DNA from: JAAYUD01 sp963676865
GTDB taxonomy: Bacteria > Bacteroidota > Bacteroidia > Bacteroidales > Bacteroidaceae
DNA length: 64,000 nucleotides
Direction: 5' to 3'
NCBI GenBank assembly: GCA_963676865.2
Contig: CAXXSS010000001.1
Location: forward strand, 3,596,001 to 3,660,000
The notes under the pieces were generated by a model that saw only the letters and a program-made list of their open reading frames with translations, did no database searches and was not told the origin of the DNA. This document shows positions 52,302 through 61,991 of this stretch, one piece after another (position 1 is the stretch's first letter; each line of letters starts with the position of its first letter). The translations under genes and the position numbers were made by a program.

Positions 52302-53432
52302 CTAATGAGCAACCCTATTAGTCGTCGCTTTTCCCTTATTCCGCTTATATACATAATTTACTGCCAATGGCAACCCTACTCCAACAATCGTATAGGGTAT
52401 CCAAAACAAATCCGTATGTGCATAGTCATGTATCACCATGTGGCATCCTACTTGTTTAAAATCAAGTCCATAACATCCTATTTTAATCAAACTGACCAAC
52501 TTGAATGAGATCGTATGGAATATATATATAGGCAAAGTATTATTTCCACAATATACCATGAATCGCTTGAATTTGTTATCGCGTTTGTCAATATATTGGC
52601 TGATTTGGTAGGTCATTACAAATCCTAATATAGCAGGGATAGGAAGTGACAAGAATTTTGTGAATGTCGAATTCCATGCCATACTTGCTCCTGCTACTCT
52701 AGAGAATACAAATACAATGATAAAACAACCTATAAAGCTCCAAATGTTAGCTTTTAAGAGTCTCTGATTTTGCTTAAATAGAAATCCGATGCCAAAAAAG
52801 AATGTTCCCATCAGTTCGCGATACCCACCCATTGGAAAGGCAGATATGGTAAGATTGGAATAAGTTTTCCATGCCGCAAGCAACAGCATTAGTACACAAA
52901 TAATTGCGCCTACTTTATTAGCATTAACTCTTTCATTTTCAGATCGAAAATACTTTATATTAAATATCAACTTGAATAATATAAGATATAGTATACTTGC
53001 TACCAGCAGTGCTCTAAAGAACCAAAAAGCGCCGGTCAGAAAAACATCATATCCTCCCATTTGAGTGACACATTGCCAGATATATTGTTGCAGTTGATGC
53101 CAGGTGTATAGATGAGCCACTCCTCCGGGACTGCCATTTCCGTATTGGTCATTGATGATATTGAAATGGAACAAAACATTGTGTATGAGCAAAAAGAATA
53201 TCGCCCATTTTATAAAAGGAATATACAGTCCTTTAAACCGCTTTACTATGAATTCTTTTTCATTATCAAGATATTTTGTACTAAAGAAATATCCTGCCGC
53301 AATGAAGAATAGTGGCATGTGGAATTCATATAAAAAAGCCCCGAGCAACGGCGGACAATCTGCATGCCCTATCACCATCAGTATTATAGCAAAAGCTTTG
53401 CATATCGATATGGCTGTATTTCTTTTCTCCAT
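52302..53432 (-). CDS. Acyltransferase-3 family membrane protein
   Basis: 376 aa with about ten membrane helices. The family signature begins RNTAISICKAFAIILMVIGHADCPPLL, with the catalytic His-Asp pair in GHAD, followed by EFHMPLFFIAAGYFF. Acyltransferase-3 enzymes O-acylate surface glycans or peptidoglycan. The start is moved from 53474 to ATG 53432: the TACCTTTG -7 box at 53440-53447 lies inside the longer version, and the protein family begins with this MEKRN segment. The gene is divergent from DPP5. Confidence 0.88.
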   Translation of the reverse strand: MEKRNTAISICKAFAIILMVIGHADCPPLLGAFLYEFHMPLFFIAAGYFFSTKYLDNEKEFIVKRFKGLYIPFIKWAIFFLLIHNVLFHFNIINDQYGNGSPGGVAHLYTWHQLQQYIWQCVTQMGGYDVFLTGAFWFFRALLVASILYLILFKLIFNIKYFRSENERVNANKVGAIICVLMLLLAAWKTYSNLTISAFPMGGYRELMGTFFFGIGFLFKQNQRLLKANIWSFIGCFIIVFVFSRVAGASMAWNSTFTKFLSLPIPAILGFVMTYQISQYIDKRDNKFKRFMVYCGNNTLPIYIFHTISFKLVSLIKIGCYGLDFKQVGCHMVIHDYAHTDLFWIPYTIVGVGLPLAVNYVYKRNKGKATTNRVAH

Positions 53433-53439
53433 AATGGTG

Positions 53440-53447
53440 CAAAGGTA
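53440..53447 (-). promoter_or_regulatory. -7 box (TACCTTTG) of the acyltransferase gene
   Basis: Exact TAnnTTTG on the minus strand, 7 bp from the ATG at 53432, so the transcript has almost no leader. It fixes the start. Confidence 0.6.
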
Positions 53448-53506
53448 TTGAAAATTTGTGTATCTTCGCATCAAAAATCTAATCTAATATAATATAATTT
53501 TATAGC

Positions 53507-55603
53507 ATGAGACAGATAAGTATACTAATGATGGCAACAATGATGCTAACACTCAGCAATGGGACGAAAGCAGCGATGGTGGCAGATAATGGCCCCTCAC
53601 TCATCGGAAAAAATGAAATTAAAATCGAAGGACAGCGCATGACTCCGGAGGCTCTTTGGGCCATGGGACGTATAGGAGACTTTGATGTGTCGCCAGATGG
53701 CAAAAAGATTGTGTATACAGTGGCGTACTATAGTGTTCCTCAAAACAAAAGCAACCGTGAGATCTTTGTAATGAATGCCGATGGCACGAACAATAGGCAA
53801 ATCACGCATACTCCTTACCAAGAGAATAATGTAAAATGGATAAAAGGCGGTTCTAAGTTAGCATTTTTGAGTAATGATGACGGATCCAGCCAACTCTATG
53901 AAATCAATATAGATGGTAGTAACCGCACCAAATTATCTGCTTACGACGGTGATTTGGAAGGTTTCAAATTTTCACCCGATGAAAAGAAGATGCTGTTTAT
54001 AGCACAAGTAAAAACGATAAAAAGCACGGCAGACAAATATCCCGATCTACCCAAAGCGAGTGGTATCATTGTAAAAGATTTGATGTACAAGCATTGGGAT
54101 GAATGGGTAACAACGGCTCCACATCCCTTCATCGCAGACTTTGACGGTAATTCGCTCACCAATATTAGCGACATCATGCAGGGCGAACCTTATGAATCTC
54201 CGATGAAACCTTTTGGCGGCATCGAGCAGCTGGCATGGAATACAACTTCCGATAAAATAGCATATACGAGTCGAAAATTAACAGGGAGGGCTTATGCTTT
54301 ATCGACAAACTCTGATATCTATGAGTACGATTTGAAAACCAAAACAACTCGCAATCTTACTCAAGGGATGATGGGATACGACACCAATCCTCAATACTCG
54401 CCGGATGGTAAAAGCATTGCATGGCAAAGTATGGAGCGCGATGGATATGAAGCCGATCAAAATAGACTCTTTGTTATGGACCTCAAAGCCGGAACAAAGC
54501 GTTTTATAAGCAAAGCTTTTGAATCGAATGTTGATGCATTCCAATGGAATAAAGACTCTAAGTCTATCTATTTTACGGGTGTATGGCATGCAAAAGAACA
54601 CATATATAATGTGAACCTTAAAACGGAGAAGGTTAAACAGATTACGACCGGACAATACGACTATGATGGAGTGTCACTTTTTGGAAACCAGCTGATAGCC
54701 AAGCGCCATTCGATGAGTAGCGGAGACGAAATATATGCTATTAATCCTGCTAACGGAGCAACCAAACAGTTGACTTTCGAGAATAAACATATTTACGATC
54801 AGGTAGAAATGGGACGTGTCGAAGAGCGTTGGATAAAGACAACAGACGGTAAAGACATGCTCACATGGGTGATATATCCACCTAAGTTCGATCCGAATAA
54901 AAAATATCCGACCTTATTGTATTGCGAAGGTGGGCCACAAAGTCCCGTATCGCAATTCTGGAGTTATCGTTGGAATTTCCAGATGATGGCTGCCAATGAC
55001 TATATCATCGTTGCTCCCAACCGACGCGGACTACCGGGATTTGGTAACGCATGGAATGAAGAAATCAGTGGCGATTACGGTGGTCAATGCATGAAAGACT
55101 ATCTTTCGGCTATAGATGAAGTGTCTAAAGAGCCGTTTGTAGACCGTGATCATTTAGGCTGTGTGGGCGCTAGTTTCGGAGGCTTTTCAGTATATTGGCT
55201 TGCCGGACATCATGACAAACGCTTTAAAGCGTTCATCGCTCACGACGGTATCTTCAATTTGGAAATGCAATATCTCGAAACAGAAGAAATGTGGTTTGCC
55301 AATTGGGATATGGGGGGCGCTTATTGGGAAAAAGAGAATGCAACGGCTCAAAAGACATTTGCCACTTCTCCCCATAAATTTATAGACAAGTGGGATACTC
55401 CTATCCTATGTATTCATAGCGAGAAAGATTATCGCATCCTGGCAAGTCAGGCAATGGCTGCTTTTGACGGAGCTCTTTTGCGTGGCGTTCCTGCAGAGCT
55501 TCTTATTTACCCGGATGAAAATCACTGGGTACTTAAACCTCAGAACGGAATCTTATGGCAGCGTACGTTCTTTGAATGGCTAGACCGCTGGCTGAAGAAA
55601 TAA
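53507..55603 (+). CDS. dpp5: Dipeptidyl-peptidase 5-like S9 serine peptidase
   Basis: 698 aa. Similar along its length to periplasmic DPP5 of Porphyromonas gingivalis as I recall it. A signal peptide (SILMMATMMLTLSNGTKA) exports it. A seven-bladed WD40-like propeller (YSPDGKSIAWQSMERDGYEAD and relatives) gates the C-terminal alpha/beta hydrolase, with S556 in GASFGGFS, D641 in SEKDYR and H673 in DENHWV. DPP5 releases N-terminal dipeptides, letting asaccharolytic Bacteroidales feed on peptides. Its propeller and hydrolase are both full length. Confidence 0.93.
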   Translation: MRQISILMMATMMLTLSNGTKAAMVADNGPSLIGKNEIKIEGQRMTPEALWAMGRIGDFDVSPDGKKIVYTVAYYSVPQNKSNREIFVMNADGTNNRQITHTPYQENNVKWIKGGSKLAFLSNDDGSSQLYEINIDGSNRTKLSAYDGDLEGFKFSPDEKKMLFIAQVKTIKSTADKYPDLPKASGIIVKDLMYKHWDEWVTTAPHPFIADFDGNSLTNISDIMQGEPYESPMKPFGGIEQLAWNTTSDKIAYTSRKLTGRAYALSTNSDIYEYDLKTKTTRNLTQGMMGYDTNPQYSPDGKSIAWQSMERDGYEADQNRLFVMDLKAGTKRFISKAFESNVDAFQWNKDSKSIYFTGVWHAKEHIYNVNLKTEKVKQITTGQYDYDGVSLFGNQLIAKRHSMSSGDEIYAINPANGATKQLTFENKHIYDQVEMGRVEERWIKTTDGKDMLTWVIYPPKFDPNKKYPTLLYCEGGPQSPVSQFWSYRWNFQMMAANDYIIVAPNRRGLPGFGNAWNEEISGDYGGQCMKDYLSAIDEVSKEPFVDRDHLGCVGASFGGFSVYWLAGHHDKRFKAFIAHDGIFNLEMQYLETEEMWFANWDMGGAYWEKENATAQKTFATSPHKFIDKWDTPILCIHSEKDYRILASQAMAAFDGALLRGVPAELLIYPDENHWVLKPQNGILWQRTFFEWLDRWLKK

Positions 55604-55614
55604 ATAAGAATACG

Positions 55615-55647
55615 GACACGGGCGTAGAGTTTAGACTCGCTCGTGTC
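55615..55647 (+). terminator. DPP5 terminator
   Basis: An imperfect 10-bp stem (GACACGGGCG / CGCTCGTGTC, one mismatch) is followed by TTTATTTTG. Confidence 0.7.
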
Positions 55648-55763
55648 TTTATTTTGTAAATACCAATTATATTAATTATAGCCAACTTTCTTTTTTCATC
55701 TATTGTAGGTGCTTGCTCCTAAAATGTCAACATTGATATTATCATATCTTTTTATACCTATTT

Positions 55764-55771
55764 TAGATTTG
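55764..55771 (+). promoter_or_regulatory. -7 box (TAGATTTG) of the second acyltransferase gene
   Basis: Exact TAnnTTTG, 31 bp before the ATG at 55803. The gap 55648-55802 is otherwise featureless. Confidence 0.45.
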
Positions 55772-55802
55772 CTTGATTGATTGGGCTTTTTAGCGATGTA
55801 TA

Positions 55803-56831
55803 ATGCCATATATGGATAATTGTGAAGGAGAAATTACATCTCGCATAGATTTTGTTGATCTAGTAAAAGGCATTTGTATTATTTTGGTTGTGATGTCACA
55901 CGTAGGTGGCGTTTTCGACAAGATAGACTATCACCATATGGTGGCCTGCTTTCGTATGCCTCTTTATTTTTTTATTTCAGGCATTTTCTTCAAATCATAC
56001 GAAGGCTTCTTCGGCTTTTTGCTTCGCAAGATCAATAAGTTGCTTATCCCCTTTTTGTTTTTCTATATTTCTTCTTTCATCCTGATGTTCTTGTCTTCAA
56101 GATTGATTCCCGGATTATTCCATTTACCATTGCGTATTGAAGAGTTACTATATATCTTCCAAAGCCATGAACTTATCAGATACAATCCGCCTATATGGTT
56201 TCTGATCGCTCTATTCAATTGTAACATCCTTTTTTACCTTGTTCATCTTTTGCGCCAGAATCATCTTTATCTGATGTTTATTACCGTACTTGCAATTGGG
56301 GTCATAGGCTTTTCTTTAGGCAAATATGGCATTCCTCTCCCCTATTATTTGGATGTAGCAATGACGGCAATGCCTTTTTATGTCTGTGGCTTCTGGATAC
56401 GCCGTTACAATTTCTTTCTATACCCCCACCATCGTTTCGATAAATCTATACCGTTGATAGCGGCAGCCTGCGTTATTGTAATGTACTTCACTGCCACAAA
56501 TCTAGGAATGAGAACCAATTGGTATCCTGGTAATATATTTCAAACATACTTAGCTGGTTTCTGTGGTATTATTTTTATTATGGTGATTGGTAAATCTTTT
56601 CGATCCATTCCTTTAGTCTCCTACATAGGCCGCTATTCTGTCATTACTCTCGGCATTCACGGCCCTCTTTCTCATTTTCTATCTTTATTTGTCGGTAGGT
56701 ATATACATCAATCGGAATGGTCTTCTGTCATCATTTTCTTACTTCTTATTGTAATATGCAGGCTTGTTACTCCGGCTTTCTTGAAGATATTTCCACATTT
56801 TGTAGCACAAAAAAGCCTCATAAAGATATAA
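55803..56831 (+). CDS. Acyltransferase-3 family membrane protein
   Basis: 342 aa, about ten membrane helices. RIDFVDLVKGICIILVVMSHVGGVF holds the family's conserved His (SHVGG), then FRMPLYFFISGIFF and the IGRYSVITLGIHGPLSHFLSLF end. The same family as the protein at 52302-53432 but clearly a different member. It would transfer an acyl group to a surface polysaccharide. ATG 55812 is an alternative start nine bases later. Confidence 0.87.
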   Translation: MPYMDNCEGEITSRIDFVDLVKGICIILVVMSHVGGVFDKIDYHHMVACFRMPLYFFISGIFFKSYEGFFGFLLRKINKLLIPFLFFYISSFILMFLSSRLIPGLFHLPLRIEELLYIFQSHELIRYNPPIWFLIALFNCNILFYLVHLLRQNHLYLMFITVLAIGVIGFSLGKYGIPLPYYLDVAMTAMPFYVCGFWIRRYNFFLYPHHRFDKSIPLIAAACVIVMYFTATNLGMRTNWYPGNIFQTYLAGFCGIIFIMVIGKSFRSIPLVSYIGRYSVITLGIHGPLSHFLSLFVGRYIHQSEWSSVIIFLLLIVICRLVTPAFLKIFPHFVAQKSLIKI

Positions 56832-56867
56832 CCAAAGAAAGTAGTAGAGGCATTACGGATACAAGAA

Positions 56868-56907
56868 ATCCCCCATTGTTGAAAGTTCTCTTCCAGCAAT
56901 GGGGGAT
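56868..56907. terminator. Terminator between the acyltransferase and tnaA genes
   Basis: An 11-bp stem (ATCCCCCATTG / CAATGGGGGAT) with an 18-nt loop lies between two convergent genes. Confidence 0.75.
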
Positions 56908-56950
56908 ATAAATAAATATTCTACCTTTTATTTTAATATAGAGCCTCTAT

Positions 56951-58324
56951 TTAAATTCTCTCGAGTTGAACCGTAAAGTGCCGCATGATAGGTGCTTCCC
57001 ATGCAATTCGTACGCCGTGAGTAATTTGTTCTCTCCTATCGTATACATTTTTCAAAGCAGCTGCAATCACATTCATATGGTTGTCTGTATACACTCGTCT
57101 AGGGATAGCCAAACGTAGAAAGTCCAATCCGCCAAAGCGGTTTTGACGAGTCACCGGATCGCGGTCGGCAAGTAGGTAACCTATTTCACAACCTCTGATA
57201 CCGGCTTCCAAATAAAGTTCAACTGTAAGTGTCTGTGCTGGGAACTCTTCTTTAGGAACATGAGTCAAAACCTTATCTGCATCAATAAATATGGCATGGC
57301 CTCCGGCAGGACGCTGGTATGGAATACCATATTCATCCAATTTCTTAGCAAGATATTGCACTTGTTTAATGCGCGTTTCCAGATTATTAAATTCGGTATT
57401 CTCATCCAATCCGATAGCAAGGGCATTCATATCACGTCCATTCATACCGCCATAAGTAAGATAACCTTCAAATTGCACACAAAAACCTTTGGCACCTTCA
57501 TACCAATCCTTGCTATGCATTGCTATAAATCCTCCCATATTCACGATTGCATCTTTTTTAGCACTCATTGTCATGCCGTCGGCATACGAGAACATCTCTT
57601 TGACGATCTCTTTGATCGTTTTATTTTCATACCCTTTCTCGCGTGTCTTAATGAAATAAGCATTTTCGGCAAAACGGGCAGAATCAAAAACGACAGGTTT
57701 GTGATATTTATCGGCAATACTGCGAACGTCTTTCAAATTCTGCATTGAAACAGGCTGTCCACCGGCAGTATTGTTTGTTATCGTAACAATGATAAAAGGA
57801 ATACACTCTGCATGTTCGGCAAGAGCTTTCTCCAGTTTCACAGGATCAACATTCCCTTTAAAAGGAACTTCCAGCTGCGTATCTTTTGCTTCATCGATGG
57901 TACAATCTAAAGCAATAGCCTTACGTCCTTCAATATGCCCCTTTGTTGTGTCAAAGTGCGAATTACCCGGAACGATGTCTCCCGCGTGAACGAGATACGA
58001 AAATAATACATTCTCGGCAGCTCTTCCCTGATGTGTAGGAATAACATATTCAAAACCTGTCAGAGAAGTAATCATATCTTTGAATTTAAAGAAAGAAGTA
58101 GCACCGGCATAACTTTCATCACCCAACATGATGCCAGCCCATTGACGGTCGCTCATGGCACCAGTTCCTGAATCTGTCAGTAAGTCAATGTAAACTTGTT
58201 GTGCTTTAAGTTGAAACACATTATAATGTGCTTCTTTAATCCATTGTTCACGTTCTTCACGAGTACTCTTGTGAATCGGTTCAACCATCTTGATTTTCCA
58301 AGATTCTGCAAATGGTATTTCCAT
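56951..58324 (-). CDS. tnaA: Tryptophanase (tryptophan indole-lyase)
   Basis: Splits L-tryptophan into indole, pyruvate and ammonia with PLP. 457 aa. The PLP lysine pair is K256/K257 in TMSAKKDAIVNMGG; IPTHQGRAAENVLF, DLLTDSGTGAMSDRQW and NNTAGGQPVSMQNLKDV are typical of the beta-eliminating lyases. SLIGHT variation in the active-site loop cannot exclude tyrosine phenol-lyase, but the length and motifs favour tryptophanase. Indole production is a gut-relevant trait. There is no TnaC-like leader or TnaB permease beside it. Confidence 0.9.
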   Translation of the reverse strand: MEIPFAESWKIKMVEPIHKSTREEREQWIKEAHYNVFQLKAQQVYIDLLTDSGTGAMSDRQWAGIMLGDESYAGATSFFKFKDMITSLTGFEYVIPTHQGRAAENVLFSYLVHAGDIVPGNSHFDTTKGHIEGRKAIALDCTIDEAKDTQLEVPFKGNVDPVKLEKALAEHAECIPFIIVTITNNTAGGQPVSMQNLKDVRSIADKYHKPVVFDSARFAENAYFIKTREKGYENKTIKEIVKEMFSYADGMTMSAKKDAIVNMGGFIAMHSKDWYEGAKGFCVQFEGYLTYGGMNGRDMNALAIGLDENTEFNNLETRIKQVQYLAKKLDEYGIPYQRPAGGHAIFIDADKVLTHVPKEEFPAQTLTVELYLEAGIRGCEIGYLLADRDPVTRQNRFGGLDFLRLAIPRRVYTDNHMNVIAAALKNVYDRREQITHGVRIAWEAPIMRHFTVQLERI

Positions 58325-58356
58325 AGTCGTTATAAAGTTTAAGAATTAATATGCTA

Positions 58357-58364
58357 CAAAAGTA
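58357..58364 (-). promoter_or_regulatory. -7 box (TACTTTTG) of tnaA
   Basis: Exact TAnnTTTG on the minus strand, 32 bp upstream of the start codon, giving a leader too short for a TnaC-type attenuator. Confidence 0.55.
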
Positions 58365-58553
58365 AGCATTATTTATATAAAAGCAATAAATATACTATCT
58401 TTTTGATTAATATTTTAGTGCCCTATGTAGATATGGCACCTATTTATCTATCTTTTTGCGCATATTGCAAATGCAGTAAAAACACCCTTAAGTGAACTTT
58501 AAAAGCCACAAATCGTTTGAAAATTGACGGCCGTTCGCCATCTATCAACACAG

Positions 58554-58597
58554 ATACGACACTTTCAACTCATAATTGTTAGTCGAAAGTGTCGTAT
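58554..58597 (-). terminator. Hairpin between nrdG and tnaA
   Basis: A perfect 13-bp stem (ATACGACACTTTC / GAAAGTGTCGTAT) encloses 18 nt. It lies 114 nt past the nrdG stop and lacks a T-run on the minus strand, so it is only a possible terminator. Farther right, 58652-58679 is 24/28 identical to 3994-4021. Confidence 0.45.
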
Positions 58598-58710
58598 GTT
58601 AGTTTTTTTGGTGACGTCCTTAAGTTTTTCTGAAAACGTATGGAAGAAAATATTTTTAGGTCCATATGTCATTTTGAAGGTCTAAAGACATTGTTATATA
58701 GTCATAACAA

Positions 58711-59175
58711 CTACCTCCAGAAACGCGAAGTAATATTTTCCATTTCTCCCCTAGCATCCATTTTATATAGCCTTTGGTTGGTTGTCTGCTCATTGAGAGG
58801 ACCGTACTTCTCTTGATATTCTCCGATTTTGATATAGTCGAACGAAGAGGCATTGACCGCCACAGGCAACTGTGATTTGCCCGAATACCATGCGGTCTTT
58901 ATTGAACCATAATTGTTCCGGATATACAATGAAAATTGTTCCACGTCTTGCGGATTCGAATCTCCGCCCATGAAACAGAAACAGGTTATTTGATCTCCAT
59001 ATCTACCAACAAGCGAATCGATGGCACCAAAGTCGAGCACCTCTCCCCCATCTTGTTGAAGCCACGGACTGTGGCAACCCTTGCAATGGTTGGGACAACA
59101 AGTAATGTTGATTGCAAGGGTTACCTCGTCCGGTATTTCAGCAAATACAATGTCGTAATTATAATACTTCAGCAT
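58711..59175 (-). CDS. nrdG: Anaerobic ribonucleotide reductase activase
   Basis: A radical-SAM enzyme that makes the glycyl radical on NrdD. 154 aa with the cluster motif CPNHCKGC (C27, C31, C34) close to the N-terminus and the GGDSNP-type SAM-binding segment (FCFMGGDSNPQDVEQF). It lies 24 nt after nrdD and shares its riboswitch-controlled transcript. Confidence 0.94.
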   Translation of the reverse strand: MLKYYNYDIVFAEIPDEVTLAINITCCPNHCKGCHSPWLQQDGGEVLDFGAIDSLVGRYGDQITCFCFMGGDSNPQDVEQFSLYIRNNYGSIKTAWYSGKSQLPVAVNASSFDYIKIGEYQEKYGPLNEQTTNQRLYKMDARGEMENITSRFWR

Positions 59176-59199
59176 TGATTTTGAAATTGTATTTTATCG

Positions 59200-61350
59200 T
59201 CAGGCATTGACAGAGACATGCGATTTGGAGATCGCTATTTTATCTCCCAAGTCGTCACGGCATGCATTGATATAATACCGATGCGAAGCTTCTTCTTGAC
59301 GGGCTGCGGAGAAATTGCTTACTCGCTTCATATAACCGATTACTCGTGTCAGATAATCAACGTTCTGGCTATGGCAGTGAGGACATTCTTTCAAATATCT
59401 TTTATCGATATGGCCGCAATCATTGCATACCGTATTGGGAATATTGAATGTAAAGTAGTTGCACCCCTCCAGTGCCGATACGCGAAGTAGTTGTCTGTAT
59501 TGAGCTTTGCTCAAATGCTCTTCAAGATTAAGATGAAGCGCCGAGCCTCCCGTCAAATGTTCAATATAACGATGACCATGCAAGCGAAACTTATCTATTG
59601 CGTTGAGCGAATTGTCTTCTACCACATAAAAGTAACTGTTGTAACAATCGCGCGGTACCACATAGCCATCCTCTCTATCCCATTTGGCGTTTTTGACACC
59701 TACGTTTTCGGCCGGAATCATCTCACAATTAAACATTACTCCTTTGGAACGATATTTACGATTGTATTTCTCTATTATTCCAAGCACATTTTGCACATAT
59801 TCTTCGTAATCGGGATTATCGTTGATGGAGATCTTCATAAACTCTGCCGCTTCTACCAGCCCATTGACGCCGATGGTGAGATATTGGCGTTCCATATTGA
59901 TATAACCGGCATTAAACAACGGCAACATACCTTTGTCGTACAGCATTTTCAGATTTTCGTTATAGCCGAGCTGTACTTTGTGTACCAAATCAACGATGCC
60001 TTCAAGATATTCCAAATAAGGAATGCCTTGTTTGGCGGCATATTGTATACAGCGATTGAGGTTTATAGTAAGTACACTTTTCGAACCCGTTGAGACACCA
60101 CCGGCACCTAGGGTATAGCTGAAGCCATTGTCCTGTATCTCGTTGCGCAACCGACAACAGCTGGACAATGAGTCGGCATTATCGCTCATATAAGTAAAGA
60201 AAGAATGTCCTTCGGAATACATTTCGGCCGTAAAATCGCCATATTCCTTGTCTTTCACATCTCCGTTGTCACTAAGCAGCGCCATCGTTTCTACAGGGAA
60301 AGTAAGCACTGTCTTGGTGCGCTCTTTGTTGAACCATTTCATGAAGCGTTTCTGGAGCCAATTGAGCGAATCCCAATCGGGATGACTTCCGTCGGGAAAT
60401 ACAAAGTTGCCGAATAACGAATCAAAATAAGGATGATCATAATATGCTATATTCCAGAATACCGCTTGATAGTTGCGGGCGCCCGTAGGCTGATTGATAG
60501 AGTAAACTATCTGTTCAAAACAATCGCATATCACCTTATCGAGCGAACGTTGGCGTTTGGACAGATCTGCCACTTTATCGGCATCTTTATAGTAATCTTC
60601 TCCGTACTCTTTCTGGATGAAATAGTTCATATACATCAAGAATTCAGGAGTAGCGCATGCTCCGCTAAGCATACTCGACACCATAAACACCATATTGATG
60701 AACCCACCGCAAAAAGATTTCAGATTGGTAGGAGCTTTTGAGTTGCCTCCAATAGAAACGGTTCCTCCCAATAGCCACGGGTACATCGTGATACTAGCAC
60801 AATAATTAGCCAGACTGGTTTCATCGTTTTTATAGATGGAGTGATTGATCAGTAGTTGGAGATAGCGATCCGAAAACTCTTTGCCATACATTTCCTTTAA
60901 TTTGTCGGTAAGCAGGCGCCGATTCAACCGAATAAAGTTCTTTTTGGGAAGTTCTCCTATCAACGTCGCGATGTTTTTATTTTCAACGTTGGCATTAGCA
61001 TCAAACTTACTGCCTGTCGCTGCATTTTGAGCTTCGCAATAGTCCATCAGAAAGTTGAGTTTGTCGCGCACCTCACGATCTTCCGTGTGTTGGCGGCGAT
61101 AAAGCATATACGACTTGGACACCGCATAATACTGCTCTGCCATAAGTGCTACCTCTACCTGATTCTGAATTTCTTCAACACTCATGCCATCTTTAATATT
61201 CACCCGCCCCAGAATGGCTGTCAGATCGCCATCTGTAGCAAAGCTACCTATTGAAAGAAATGCCTTACGTATCGCATTCTTGATTTTGTCGATAGAAAAC
61301 GGCTCGCGTTTGCCATCCCGCTTTACAATTTGAATCCCTAAAATGTCCAT
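59200..61350 (-). CDS. nrdD: Anaerobic (class III) ribonucleoside-triphosphate reductase
   Basis: Reduces NTPs to dNTPs without oxygen. 716 aa: an N-terminal ATP-cone (QIVKRDGKREPFSIDKIKNAIRKAF) for allosteric control, the ten-stranded barrel, a zinc site near the C-terminus (CNDC ... CPHC) and the glycyl radical G672 in RVIGYMKR. It is followed by nrdG. A cobalamin riboswitch and a -7 box precede it, with a ~180-nt leader between the riboswitch and the ATG; this places it under B12 control. Confidence 0.96.
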   Translation of the reverse strand: MDILGIQIVKRDGKREPFSIDKIKNAIRKAFLSIGSFATDGDLTAILGRVNIKDGMSVEEIQNQVEVALMAEQYYAVSKSYMLYRRQHTEDREVRDKLNFLMDYCEAQNAATGSKFDANANVENKNIATLIGELPKKNFIRLNRRLLTDKLKEMYGKEFSDRYLQLLINHSIYKNDETSLANYCASITMYPWLLGGTVSIGGNSKAPTNLKSFCGGFINMVFMVSSMLSGACATPEFLMYMNYFIQKEYGEDYYKDADKVADLSKRQRSLDKVICDCFEQIVYSINQPTGARNYQAVFWNIAYYDHPYFDSLFGNFVFPDGSHPDWDSLNWLQKRFMKWFNKERTKTVLTFPVETMALLSDNGDVKDKEYGDFTAEMYSEGHSFFTYMSDNADSLSSCCRLRNEIQDNGFSYTLGAGGVSTGSKSVLTINLNRCIQYAAKQGIPYLEYLEGIVDLVHKVQLGYNENLKMLYDKGMLPLFNAGYINMERQYLTIGVNGLVEAAEFMKISINDNPDYEEYVQNVLGIIEKYNRKYRSKGVMFNCEMIPAENVGVKNAKWDREDGYVVPRDCYNSYFYVVEDNSLNAIDKFRLHGHRYIEHLTGGSALHLNLEEHLSKAQYRQLLRVSALEGCNYFTFNIPNTVCNDCGHIDKRYLKECPHCHSQNVDYLTRVIGYMKRVSNFSAARQEEASHRYYINACRDDLGDKIAISKSHVSVNA

Positions 61351-61532
61351 AATAGTATATATATCGTTTGTTAATAAAAATATTCAGTTAATCTAAACTA
61401 TATATACCCAAGATTAAAATACGAAGAAGCACTCCTCGAAGCGGGAAACTTGTAACGATTATCTACATGAATCATTATCCATATAAACATCTTTGAGAAA
61501 ACTTTATTCCCGAAGTCTCAAAACTTAGATAT

Positions 61533-61715
61533 AACGCCATGGCAGGTCTTCTGACTTATTCCGTTTCAACGCCTTCCCAACCCAAAGAGGTTAGTGACTA
61601 CAATTGTCGAATATATTTTCCCTATAAATACATATATAAGGTGGAACTTACAGCAGCGGGTACTGTTGCCGACTTTCACGGCATTCCCTATTAATCTTAA
61701 CCAAGTTGTTTCTTG
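61533..61715 (-). ncRNA. Cobalamin (B12) riboswitch upstream of nrdDG
   Basis: The minus strand contains the B12-box landmarks in order: AATAGGGAATGCCGTGAAAG, the core ACAGTACCCGCTGCTGTAAG, a variable P6-P11 arm, and the closing AGTCAGAAGACCTGCC. A -7 box lies just upstream. Downstream, before nrdD, is a 7-bp hairpin (near 61423-61439, with G-U pairs) followed by TATTTT, possibly the expression platform. High B12 is expected to lower nrdDG expression. Confidence 0.88.
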
Positions 61716-61738
61716 ATAAAAGAACCATTTTGTGATGA

Positions 61739-61746
61739 CAAAGATA
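61739..61746 (-). promoter_or_regulatory. -7 box (TATCTTTG) of the riboswitch-nrdDG transcript
   Basis: Exact TAnnTTTG on the minus strand, about 25 bp before the riboswitch, as expected for a promoter whose RNA begins with the aptamer. Bases 61747-61991 hold no gene. Confidence 0.55.
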
Positions 61747-61991
61747 TAATAATTAAATATAAAGCGTATCACTTACGACTACTTTTTTTCATTATATTTT
61801 TCATAAGTTATCCAGCAAATAGCGATACAATATATCAGAAGGCTATTTTATAAAACAAAAGTTTTCTGTTTTTGTATTCGTATAGAAAGAACCGTTATTT
61901 GACTTGTTCTTCATCCAGATTAATAAGAAGAGAATACTATCTACCTCTCACCTCTTTTGCTTGATCTATAAAATGATTCGAGCACCCTCAA

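Noticed and set aside
53433..53474. Longer N-terminus for the acyltransferase
   Set aside because: It contains the promoter box and nothing conserved.
58325..58710. TnaC-like leader peptide for tryptophanase
   Set aside because: The -7 box leaves a leader of only about 25 nt, and no small Trp-containing frame lies in it.
61566..61772. 68-codon minus-strand frame in the nrdD leader
   Set aside because: It lies across the cobalamin riboswitch and its promoter; the RNA structure explains this sequence.
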